In this document: piece after piece, positions 1 through 5,356 of the stretch
Position numbering within the stretch: position 1 is the first letter of the stretch
Layout: each line of letters starts with the position of its first letter
Assembly (NCBI GenBank): GCA_039815945.1
Contig: JBCBYI010000220.1
Span: forward strand, 1 to 6,214
From: UBA11606 sp039815945
GTDB lineage: Bacteria; Actinomycetota; Acidimicrobiia; Acidimicrobiales; Aldehydirespiratoraceae
Direction of reading: 5' to 3'
Length of the DNA: 6,214 nt
Made by a program: the position numbers and the translations under genes
The notes under the pieces: model-generated
Seen by the model: only the letters and a program-made list of their open reading frames with translations
The model's database searches: none
Told to the model about the DNA's origin: nothing

Positions 1-1
1 C

Positions 2-313
2 GCCGACCCCGACACACTCGTGCTGGCCGGCACGATCGACGGCACCGCCGTCGGTTACGCCTCGGCCCACGTCGAACCCCTGCACGACGGTCGTGCGATC
101 GCTCGGATCACCGACCTCTACGTGCTGCCCGACGCCCGCAAGGTCGGTGTCGGCGAGGCGATGATCCTCGCGATCGAGGATTGGGCCCGCGATCGATCAC
201 TCGTCGGACTCGATGCGGTGGCCCTGCCGGGCGACCGCGACACGAAGAACTTCTTCGAGACGTTCGGCCTCGTCGCCCGGGCGATCCAGGTGCACCGCCG
301 ACTGGAGCCGTGA
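2..313 (+). CDS. GNAT-family N-acetyltransferase, 5' end missing
   Basis: This is the C-terminal part of a GCN5-related acetyltransferase, which moves an acetyl group from acetyl-CoA to an amine on a small molecule or protein. The frame is open from the left edge, so the true start lies outside the window. The visible 103 residues show the family core: the strand ITDLYVLPDAR, then RKVGVG, which fits the R/Q-x-x-G-x-G/A pyrophosphate loop for acetyl-CoA. A helix (GEAMILAIEDWARDR) follows, and the late NFFETFGL segment is typical of the last helix and strand (usually N-x-FY-x-x-G-F). The substrate cannot be told from this fragment. Its stop codon overlaps the start of the Nudix gene (GTGA), which suggests one transcript and coupled translation. 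The family call is fairly secure; a specific function is not. Confidence 0.82.
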   Translation, partial: ADPDTLVLAGTIDGTAVGYASAHVEPLHDGRAIARITDLYVLPDARKVGVGEAMILAIEDWARDRSLVGLDAVALPGDRDTKNFFETFGLVARAIQVHRRLEP

Positions 314-708
314 CCCGTCGGGTCGAGCTCGCGGTCGGCGCGGTGGTTCGCCACGACGACCATCTCCTGCTGATCCGGCGAGCCACCCCGCCCGAGGCGG
401 GCCGGTGGTCACTGCCGGGCGGCCGGGTCGAGCCGGGGGAGCGCATGGTCGATGCGGCAGCCCGGGAGGTCCGAGAGGAGACCGGTCTCGAGGTGTCGGT
501 GGGCGACCCGTTCGACTGGGTCGAGCGCATCGGTCCCGACCATCACTTCGTGATCGTCGATTTCGCCGCGACCGTCGAGCGGCTCGTCGTGCCGGTCGCT
601 GGCGATGACGCCGCCGAGGCGCGCTGGGTTCCGGCCGCCGCGGTCGCTGACCTTGCCTTGGTCGACGGTTTGCTCGACTTCCTGCGAGCAAACACCGTCG
701 TGGACTGA
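310..708 (+). CDS. Nudix hydrolase (MutT-like, single domain)
   Basis: This is a 132-residue single-domain Nudix hydrolase. Such enzymes split nucleoside diphosphates linked to another moiety X, using metal ions held by the Nudix box. The complete signature G-x5-E-x7-R-E-V-x-E-E-T-G-L is present at residues 38-60, with metal-binding glutamates at 53, 56 and 57. The strand before it (ELAVGAVVRHDDHLLLIRR) and the W-S-L-P-G-G approach are also typical. I chose the GTG at 310 because the protein then begins directly at the first conserved strand. It overlaps the upstream stop as GTGA, a common coupled start. Reading further upstream in this frame gives only Arg/Pro-rich shadow sequence opposite the acetyltransferase. 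The substrate is unknown: 8-oxo-dGTP, ADP-ribose and dinucleotides are all possible. The length matches small MutT-like members. Confidence 0.93.
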   Translation: MTRRVELAVGAVVRHDDHLLLIRRATPPEAGRWSLPGGRVEPGERMVDAAAREVREETGLEVSVGDPFDWVERIGPDHHFVIVDFAATVERLVVPVAGDDAAEARWVPAAAVADLALVDGLLDFLRANTVVD

Positions 709-712
709 CGAG

Positions 713-730
713 GCCGGTGCGAGGACCGGC
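713..730. terminator. Candidate bidirectional hairpin between convergent genes
   Basis: GCCGGT (713-718) and ACCGGC (725-730) form a perfect 6 bp inverted repeat with a 6 nt loop. It sits exactly in the 28 bp gap between the stop of the Nudix gene and the stop of the convergent minus-strand gene. There is no T-tract on either side, which is usual for high-GC actinobacterial terminators but also makes the call weaker. It could serve both directions. Confidence 0.45.
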
Positions 731-736
731 GCTCGC

Positions 737-2101
737 TCACTCCTCTTCGTCGCCGGCAGCCGCCGGAGCGGCCTCGACCGGTGCAGGTGTCGGCTCGGGC
801 GCCGGGGCCGGGGCGGTCGCCGCGGACTGGGTCGGAGGCGGCGGCGGGGTCGGGCGCTTGCCCTTGCCACGCGGCTTCTGGGCCGGCGCCTCGATACCGA
901 ACATGGCGGCGATCTGGGGGATACGCCCGGCGAGCTTGGTGACCGCCTTCGTGAGCTCGTCGCTCGGGTTGGCCGGGACGCCCTGGGCGGTGACCTGGGT
1001 GCGGACGGGGGAGAAGGCCACGGCATCGATCACGGTGGCGTAGCGATCGCTCGTGACCTCGCTGGTGAGCGACTCCGAGGCCGCCAACGCCAGACGCTCG
1101 GCCATGTCGACCGGGAGCGGCGCACCGGCCTTCGGCGGGCGGGAGCTGAGGCGCAGCGCCCGCACGGTGCGGCCGTCGGCGATGGTGCGGGCGAGCTCGT
1201 CGCGCCAGGCGTTGTGCTCGGCCTCGACGCGGTTCACGAGTCCGGCGCGGAGTTGGTCGGCGAGGGCGCGGGTCTCGTCGTCGCGGGCGGCGCCGTCGGC
1301 GGCGACCACCACGGAGCGGATGTCACGCAGATCGACGGTCTCGATGCCGGCGACGGCAGCCTCGGCCCGGTCGCGCCACTCGGCGGCCTTGAGGGTCGGG
1401 GCCAGCTTCTCGCCGAGCGCGACGAGCGGGTCGCGCTTGATCTTGGGCATGCCCTCCGCGGTGGCCTTGTCGTTCATGCGGTCGATGGCCTGGCGCAGGC
1501 CCGGGACGCCGCCCTTCAGGACCTCTTCGGCGAGGGGATGCTGAATCGCCGGCAACGCCTTGAGAGCGGCCTGACGATGGGTGCGGGCCGGGCGCAGACG
1601 CGGAGCCTTGGGCCGAGCCGGCGGCTTCTGACGCTCGCGGCGGGGGCGCTCGTTGCGACGCTCGCCACCGCCTCCACGACGCTCGCCGTCGCGACCGCCA
1701 CGGCCACGGCCACGATTGTCGCCATCGCGACCCCGGCCGCGGTTGTCGCCGTCGCGACCCCGGCCACGGCCTCGACCGCGTCCACGATCGTCGCCGTCGC
1801 GACCCCGGCCACGGCCCTTGGGCGCGAGGACCTGAGTCACGAGCGGCTCGTCGCGGCCGCTGCCGAGCAGCTCAAGCTTCTCGGCTTCCTTGCGGGCGGC
1901 CTTGGGAGCGAACACCGTGGTGATGGTGAGCCCATCGAGGTCGGCTTCGGCCTCGACCTTCACGACATCGCCGACCGACGTGCCGGCCGGAAGGAGCGAG
2001 CCGTCGAGGGTGCCCTTCGGCTGCTTGGCCCCCGCCGCGCGCCAGGTCCACTGGCCATCGCCGCGGTCGGAGGTGAGTTCGATGTCTAGCCGTCGTGCCA
2101 C
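737..2101 (-). CDS. Unassigned RGR/RGG-rich putative nucleic-acid-binding protein
   Basis: I do not recognise the family of this 454-residue protein. Residues 1-67 look like a compact beta-rich domain, with alternating hydrophobic strands such as DVVKVEAEADLDGLTITTVF; an OB-like or cold-shock-like fold is a guess. Residues 97-148 are low-complexity Arg/Gly/Asp sequence with recurring RGRDGDN and RGRGRG units, then a basic Arg/Pro linker to about 173. Residues 175-405 are mainly predicted helix (for example HPLAEEVLKGGVPGLRQAID and WRDRAEAAVAGIETVDLRDI) and probably fold. Residues 407-454 are a Lys/Pro/Ala-rich disordered tail ending DEEE. No signal peptide or membrane segment is seen, so it should be cytoplasmic. 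RGG-type tracts in other proteins commonly bind RNA; that role here is inference. The GTG start has no Shine-Dalgarno but has a -10-like element 7 nt upstream. It follows the dehydratase gene on the same strand. Confidence 0.85.
   Translation of the reverse strand: MARRLDIELTSDRGDGQWTWRAAGAKQPKGTLDGSLLPAGTSVGDVVKVEAEADLDGLTITTVFAPKAARKEAEKLELLGSGRDEPLVTQVLAPKGRGRGRDGDDRGRGRGRGRGRDGDNRGRGRDGDNRGRGRGGRDGERRGGGGERRNERPRRERQKPPARPKAPRLRPARTHRQAALKALPAIQHPLAEEVLKGGVPGLRQAIDRMNDKATAEGMPKIKRDPLVALGEKLAPTLKAAEWRDRAEAAVAGIETVDLRDIRSVVVAADGAARDDETRALADQLRAGLVNRVEAEHNAWRDELARTIADGRTVRALRLSSRPPKAGAPLPVDMAERLALAASESLTSEVTSDRYATVIDAVAFSPVRTQVTAQGVPANPSDELTKAVTKLAGRIPQIAAMFGIEAPAQKPRGKGKRPTPPPPPTQSAATAPAPAPEPTPAPVEAAPAAAGDEEE
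1658..1813 (-). repeat. Imperfect DNA repeats encoding the RGR/RDGDN tract
   Basis: This stretch encodes residues 97-148 of the RGR/RGG-rich protein. An exact 27-base sequence occurs at 1745-1771 and again at 1790-1816, 45 bases apart. A diverged related copy lies at 1718-1744, immediately next to the first. All spacings are multiples of three, so gain or loss of units would keep the frame. The repeats are therefore part of the coding sequence. Confidence 0.8.
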
Positions 2102-2108
2102 GGCCGAA

Positions 2109-2114
2109 ACGGTA
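2109..2114 (-). promoter_or_regulatory. Candidate -10 element for a leaderless start
   Basis: On the minus strand the sequence reads TACCGT, then seven bases, then the GTG start at 2101. TACCGT fits the actinobacterial TANNNT -10 consensus at the distance expected when transcription begins at or next to the start codon. No Shine-Dalgarno-like purine run precedes this GTG, which fits a leaderless message. No clear -35 element is visible. The gene could also be read through from the dehydratase 53 bp upstream. Confidence 0.4.
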
Positions 2115-2154
2115 TCGCCCGCTGGGCCGTGCGGCGACTTCGAACGGGCAACGA

Positions 2155-3099
2155 TCAGGTGACGACAAGATCGCTGGGACCGGTGTTGCCCCCGCAGACG
2201 ATCACCGCCACCCGCTCACCCGCGGCGGGCCGGTAGGCCCCGATCTGCAGGGCGGCGATCGCGACCGCCGCCGCGGGCTCGACGGCGAGCTGGAATGTCG
2301 TCCACAGGTCGTCGCGGGCCCGGGAGACCGAGGCGTCGTCGACGACGATGGCGTCGGCGGTTCCGGCGAGGATCGCCCAGGGGAGCGAACCGATGCGGCG
2401 GGCACCGAGCGCATCGGCACCGACCCCACCGGGGGAGACGTCGACGGGGGCTCCCGCTGGGGTCGCCGCATGGAACGCGTTGCAGGCCTCGGTCTCGACC
2501 GCGACGATGCGCACCGAGGAGGGGAGGGCGAGCCGCAGGCCGGCGGCGAGTCCCCCGCCGCCGACGGCGACGACGACGGTGTCGACGTCGGGGACCTGTT
2601 CGAGCAGCTCGACGCCCAGCGTGGCCTGACCGGCCACCGTGGGTGGTGCGTTGTACGGGTGGATGTTGAGGGCGTCGATCGACGCCGCTCGTTCGTCGCA
2701 GGCCGCCTGGGCGTCGTCGTAGAGCTCACCGACGACGTGAACCGTCGCTCCCTGTGCCCGAAGCCGTGCGAGCTTGGCGGGCGCCGAGACGCCCGGGACG
2801 AAGATCTCCGCCGACACACCCAGCACGCGGGCCGTGCGGGCGACGGCGATGCCGTGGTTGCCCCCGGAGGCGGCGATCAGGCCATCGGCCGGCACGCCGA
2901 CAGCGAGGGCGGTGTTGAGGCTGCCACGGGCCTTGAACGAACCGGCATGCTGCAACGACTCGAGCTTGAGGGCGACCGACTCGTCGAGTCCGAGATCGCC
3001 CGGCGTCGTGTGCATCACCGGCGTGCGCCGCAGGAGGGGCCGGCATCGATGGGTCGCGGCGGCGATGTCGGCGGCGGTCGGCGGCACGAGCGTGGTCAT
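2155..3099 (-). CDS. Threonine/serine dehydratase or serine racemase-like PLP enzyme
   Basis: This 314-residue fold-type II PLP-dependent enzyme has the family marks in order. GSFKARG (53-59) holds the Schiff-base lysine K56. ASGGNHG (77-83) is the loop with the Asn that contacts the PLP ring hydroxyl. GGGGLAAG (180-187) is the glycine loop for the PLP phosphate. CGGNTG (302-307) carries C302, where family members have Ser/Cys/Thr near the pyridine nitrogen. Known relatives convert L-threonine to 2-oxobutanoate and ammonia, L-serine to pyruvate, or racemise serine. The protein ends right after the catalytic domain with no ACT regulatory domain, so it resembles catabolic dehydratases or racemases rather than isoleucine-regulated IlvA. 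The usual HPFDDP-x-x-x-AGQGT segment reads HPYNAPPTVAGQAT (147-160), so substrate preference may differ. The ATG start is preceded by a weak AGAGG. The exact reaction stays open. Confidence 0.9.
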   Translation of the reverse strand: MTTLVPPTAADIAAATHRCRPLLRRTPVMHTTPGDLGLDESVALKLESLQHAGSFKARGSLNTALAVGVPADGLIAASGGNHGIAVARTARVLGVSAEIFVPGVSAPAKLARLRAQGATVHVVGELYDDAQAACDERAASIDALNIHPYNAPPTVAGQATLGVELLEQVPDVDTVVVAVGGGGLAAGLRLALPSSVRIVAVETEACNAFHAATPAGAPVDVSPGGVGADALGARRIGSLPWAILAGTADAIVVDDASVSRARDDLWTTFQLAVEPAAAVAIAALQIGAYRPAAGERVAVIVCGGNTGPSDLVVT

Positions 3100-3105
3100 G
3101 GCCTC

Positions 3106-3111
3106 TGTCTA
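3106..3111 (-). promoter_or_regulatory. Weak candidate -10 element for the dehydratase gene
   Basis: On the minus strand TAGACA is followed by six bases (GAGGCC) and the ATG at 3099. The spacing fits a leaderless promoter, but the last base departs from TANNNT. The AGAGG within the gap could instead act as a short ribosome binding site, with the promoter further upstream in the AT-rich island near 3159-3188. Confidence 0.25.
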
Positions 3112-3138
3112 GCCCGCGTAACCTCGTCGCCCGCCCCG

Positions 3139-3188
3139 TTCCGGGTCAGAACCGCCGGAAATCTTCGTTATGTAAAGTGCTAGGAATC
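3139..3188. promoter_or_regulatory. Inverted repeat plus AT-rich island in divergent region
   Basis: TTCCGG (3139-3144) and CCGGAA (3155-3160) form a perfect inverted repeat with a 10 nt spacer. It runs directly into an AT-rich island, roughly 3159-3188, that stands out against the GC-rich background. On the minus strand the island contains TTTACA, close to a -35 consensus, but no good -10 at 17 nt. On the plus strand it contains TATGTA and TAGGAA. An operator/promoter area for one or both divergent genes is plausible; strand and exact elements cannot be fixed by eye. Confidence 0.25.
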
Positions 3189-3192
3189 GCAG

Positions 3193-3254
3193 GACGAGGG
3201 TCGCAGCGACGAGGGTGGCGGTGACGGCAGGTGGCGGTGACGGCAGGTGGCGGT
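3193..3254 (+). repeat. Four tandem 15-16 bp repeats upstream of the glycosyltransferases
   Basis: Four head-to-tail units are seen: 3193-3207 and 3208-3222 (15 bp each, GACGAGGGT core) and 3223-3238 and 3239-3254 (16 bp, identical to each other, GACGGCAGGTGGCGGT). Unit 2 shares its start with unit 1 and its end with units 3 and 4. The array is in non-coding DNA between the divergent dehydratase and glycosyltransferase genes and ends about 30 bp before the sigma-28-like promoter. It may be a run of protein-binding sites or a length-variable repeat. Confidence 0.85.
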
Positions 3255-3257
3255 AAA

Positions 3258-3269
3258 CGCAAAGTTGCG
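3258..3269. promoter_or_regulatory. Short palindrome, possible operator
   Basis: CGCAA-AG-TTGCG has perfect 5 bp arms around a 2 bp centre. It lies between the tandem repeats and the CTCA-N16-GCCGAT element, where an activator or repressor of that promoter could bind. It is short enough to have arisen by chance. Confidence 0.25.
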
Positions 3270-3282
3270 GGGCCAAAGGATC

Positions 3283-3308
3283 CTCAGGCCGGGGTGTAAG
3301 TTGCCGAT
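3283..3308 (+). promoter_or_regulatory. Candidate FliA/WhiG-type (sigma-28 family) promoter
   Basis: CTCA at 3283-3286, a 16-base spacer, then GCCGAT at 3303-3308 resembles the bipartite promoters read by sigma-28-family factors. Their -10 is GCCGATA-like, and actinobacterial examples have a CTCA-like -35 with a spacer of about 15-17 bases. It points toward the first glycosyltransferase and would give an untranslated leader of roughly 40-45 bases before the ATG at 3360. No competing TANNNT element sits at leaderless distance from that ATG. The match was made by eye from recalled consensus. Confidence 0.45.
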
Positions 3309-3359
3309 GGTTCAGTCAGTCTCCCCTGTGCCCACCGACACGAACCGCTGGGACCGAAC

Positions 3360-4295
3360 ATGATGCCGACCCACACGATCGCAATCTGCACGAAAAACCG
3401 CGTCGACGGCGTGCGCGACGCGGTCGAATCCGCGCTGATGAATCCCGACACCGACGTCATCATCGTCGACCAAAACGACGACGACCGACTCGTCGAGGCC
3501 TTCGCCGGGCTCGAGGGGCCGCATCTCCGGCATCTGCGAACCGACATCGCCGGAGCCGGCCGAGCACGCAACATCGCCCTGCGGGCCGCGACCACCACCT
3601 ACGTCTGTTTCACCGACGACGACTGCACGGTCGATCACGACTACGCGAAGCGCTTCGAAGCCGTGCTCGACACCGACGACCGCCGCGCCGTCGCCTTCTG
3701 CCGCGTCGACCAGGGCGGCGATCTCGGTAAGGCCGGCTACGCCCCGCTGCACGAGATCGACGAGATCGCGACCACCACCGACTGGGACCGCCACCTCCGC
3801 CCCGAGGACCTCGGCATCGGCGCCGGCATGATCGTGCGTCGCGAGGCGGCGCTCGACGTCGGCGGTTTCGATCCCTTCATGGGTCCCGGCGGCGTATTCG
3901 CCTCCGCCGACGACCGCGAGCTGGCGCTGCGGCTCCTGCTCGCCGGGCACGTCATCGCCGACACCCCAACCCCGGTGGTCATGCATTACGGCCACCGAGC
4001 CGCGGGTCGCGAGGCTCGGGCGCTCACGAGTCGAGACTTCATCGCCATGGGTGCGATGATGGCCAAGTTCGCGAAGGTTGGTACACCGCACGCCCGGCCC
4101 GCGAGCGTCACCTTCGTGGGTCGTCTGGTCGGCCAGGCGATCGTCGAGTCGGTGCGGCGTCGCCGCCCCACCGCGTTCGGCAAGCCCCTGTGGGCCGTCG
4201 TCGGCCTGTGGCGGGGACTCCGCAGCCCCGTCGATCCGTCCACCATCGTCTACCGGCTCGATCGCCGGCCCTCACCAACCACCCAGGAGTCATGA
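3360..4295 (+). CDS. Family 2 glycosyltransferase (GT-A fold)
   Basis: This 311-residue inverting glycosyltransferase presumably transfers a sugar from a nucleotide-sugar donor on the cytoplasmic side of the membrane. The N-terminal Rossmann-like half opens with IAICTKNR (7-14), the VIIVDQNDDD strand end (33-42) and GAGRARN (65-71). The DXD metal/nucleotide motif is TDDDC, with aspartates 86-88. GGFDPFMGPGG (168-178) and SADDRELALRL (182-192) correspond to the acceptor side and the usual E/D-D catalytic-base region, and VMHYGH (207-212) carries the late conserved His. The C-terminal 70 residues include a basic, aromatic-rich helix (KPLWAVVGLWRGLR) that may touch the membrane. Tandem ATGs occur at 3360 and 3363, and either could start; an in-frame stop at 3297 with no other good start bounds the gene. 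Ribosome binding is weak (GGGACC). It overlaps or abuts the next glycosyltransferase. Donor and acceptor are unknown. Confidence 0.9.
   Translation: MMPTHTIAICTKNRVDGVRDAVESALMNPDTDVIIVDQNDDDRLVEAFAGLEGPHLRHLRTDIAGAGRARNIALRAATTTYVCFTDDDCTVDHDYAKRFEAVLDTDDRRAVAFCRVDQGGDLGKAGYAPLHEIDEIATTTDWDRHLRPEDLGIGAGMIVRREAALDVGGFDPFMGPGGVFASADDRELALRLLLAGHVIADTPTPVVMHYGHRAAGREARALTSRDFIAMGAMMAKFAKVGTPHARPASVTFVGRLVGQAIVESVRRRRPTAFGKPLWAVVGLWRGLRSPVDPSTIVYRLDRRPSPTTQES
4285..4289 (+). promoter_or_regulatory. Ribosome binding site deciding the second glycosyltransferase start
   Basis: AGGAG ends 8 bases before the ATG at 4298 but only 2 bases before the in-frame ATG at 4292. The spacing favours 4298, although the ATG at 4292 forms an ATGA overlap with the upstream stop at 4293-4295. 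It is the clearest Shine-Dalgarno sequence in the window. Confidence 0.7.
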
Positions 4296-4297
4296 TC

Positions 4298-5329
4298 ATG
4301 AGCACCGAACTCCACGAGCGGGTCAGCCTGTGCATCGTTCCTCGGGAGCGATGGAGCCTCTCCGTTCGATCGCTTCGCCAGATCCTCGACCATGTTCCCG
4401 ACGAGATCGAGCTCGTCTACGTCGACGGCGGCTCACCCGATCACATCCACCGTGAACTCGAGTCGATCGTCGCCGAGCGGGGCGGCACCTTCATCCGCCG
4501 CGACTACGTCCTCGCGACGAGCGAGGCCCGCAATCTGGCGGTCGCAGCGTCGAGCGGCGAGTATCTCTTGTTCTGCGACAACGACGTCGAGGTCCAGCCC
4601 GGCTTCCTCGAGGCCCTGGTGGCCTGCGCCGACGAGACCGGCGCCGGGGCCGTCGGCCCGCTGATCATGCAGGGCGCCCGCGGTGACTCGCCGATCGTGC
4701 ACATCGCCGGTGGCGACATCGAGATCACCGGCGACCTGCTCGAGAAGAACGAGCACGCATGGCACTGGACCAAGATCGACGACGTCCCCGCCGATGCGCT
4801 CGAACGACGGCCGTCGTCGCAGCTCGAATTCCATTCGATCCTCGTGCGCCGGGCGATCTTCGACGACATCGGGCCCTTCGACGAGGCCTTGCTGTCGATG
4901 GCCGATCACGAGGACTTCGTGCTCTTGGCGGCCAAGGCGGGCTGGCCGCTCTACTTCGAGCCGGCGAGCCGGGTCACCTACCTGCAGTTCGCGCCCCTCA
5001 CCGTCGAGGACCGCGGCTTCTGGCAGGCCCGCTGGTCTGAGGACTGGAACGCGTCCTCGCTCGACGCCTTCGCCAAGAAGTGGAACATCCAGCGCGATGC
5101 GGGCTGGCCCGAGTACGCCCAGCGGTGGTCGAGCAAGCAGCGCATGTGGTGGTGGCACAAGCAGAACAAGCCGATGACCTTCGTCGGACAGGTCCTGCGC
5201 AAGGCCGCGATGACCAAGCCGGTCAGCCGTCCGGTCCGAGCGCTCGAAGAGCGGATCTTCTGTCGGCCGGGTCTGACCGAACTCCGCCGTCGCGAGGCGG
5301 CCCTCGAGCGCGAACGCGTCGCCGTCTGA
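4298..5329 (+). CDS. Family 2 glycosyltransferase with Trp-rich C-terminal region
   Basis: This is a 343-residue GT-A fold glycosyltransferase of the family 2 type. Early strands VSLCIVP (9-15) and IELVYVDGGSPD (37-48, donor-binding D43) lead to ATSEARNLAV (73-82). The DXD motif is FCDND (92-96), followed by VQPGFLEAL. The segment FHSILVRRAIFDDIGPFDEALLSMADHEDF (178-207) holds the acceptor-side consensus and the likely catalytic ED pair (205-206). Beyond it, residues 242-286 contain nine tryptophans, including a run of three at 284-286 followed by basic residues, which may form a carbohydrate or membrane-interface surface. No signal peptide or clear membrane helix is present. I chose the ATG at 4298 for its well-spaced AGGAG. 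It follows the first glycosyltransferase in a tight operon, so the two probably add successive sugars in one pathway; donor and acceptor cannot be read from sequence. Confidence 0.88.
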   Translation: MSTELHERVSLCIVPRERWSLSVRSLRQILDHVPDEIELVYVDGGSPDHIHRELESIVAERGGTFIRRDYVLATSEARNLAVAASSGEYLLFCDNDVEVQPGFLEALVACADETGAGAVGPLIMQGARGDSPIVHIAGGDIEITGDLLEKNEHAWHWTKIDDVPADALERRPSSQLEFHSILVRRAIFDDIGPFDEALLSMADHEDFVLLAAKAGWPLYFEPASRVTYLQFAPLTVEDRGFWQARWSEDWNASSLDAFAKKWNIQRDAGWPEYAQRWSSKQRMWWWHKQNKPMTFVGQVLRKAAMTKPVSRPVRALEERIFCRPGLTELRRREAALERERVAV

Positions 5330-5344
5330 GCGACGAACCCGGCG

Positions 5345-5350
5345 TAGCCT
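5345..5350 (+). promoter_or_regulatory. Candidate -10 element for leaderless RlmI-like start
   Basis: TAGCCT fits TANNNT and is followed by six bases and the GTG at 5357, the geometry of a leaderless actinobacterial promoter. No Shine-Dalgarno-like sequence precedes the GTG. It would give the methyltransferase its own transcript despite lying only 27 bp after the glycosyltransferase. No -35 is evident. Confidence 0.45.
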
Positions 5351-5356
5351 CGTCGG

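Noticed and set aside
181..309. An upstream extension of the Nudix frame to an ATG at 181
   Set aside because: The added residues are Arg/Pro/Gly-rich sequence lying over the acetyltransferase gene, and the Nudix domain begins right after the GTG at 310.
1658..1816. Possible CRISPR array from repeats with regular spacing
   Set aside because: The repeats are in frame inside a coding sequence, the intervening DNA is itself repeat-related rather than unique spacers, and no cas gene is present.
605..2089. A 494-codon open frame on the plus strand opposite the RGR/RGG-rich gene
   Set aside because: It is an antisense shadow. It is Ala/Thr/Val repetitive where the real gene is Arg/Gly repetitive, has no recognisable domain, and overlaps the Nudix gene. 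Long antisense frames are expected at this GC content.
3139..3160. TTCCGG/CCGGAA inverted repeat as a terminator
   Set aside because: It lies between two divergent gene starts where no terminator is needed, the arms are short with a 10-base loop, and no T-run follows.
2095..3183. A 362-codon plus-strand frame opposite the dehydratase gene
   Set aside because: The minus strand encodes an intact PLP enzyme with all motifs; the plus frame is Arg/Gly/Asp-rich with no domain signal.
3193..3254. Tandem units as replication-origin iterons or DnaA boxes
   Set aside because: The units do not resemble TTATCCACA-type DnaA boxes, and no replication gene is nearby.
3312..4091. A 259-codon minus-strand frame opposite the first glycosyltransferase
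   Set aside because: The plus strand shows the DXD and other GT motifs in order. The antisense product is Val/Gly/Asp-rich with no recognisable fold.
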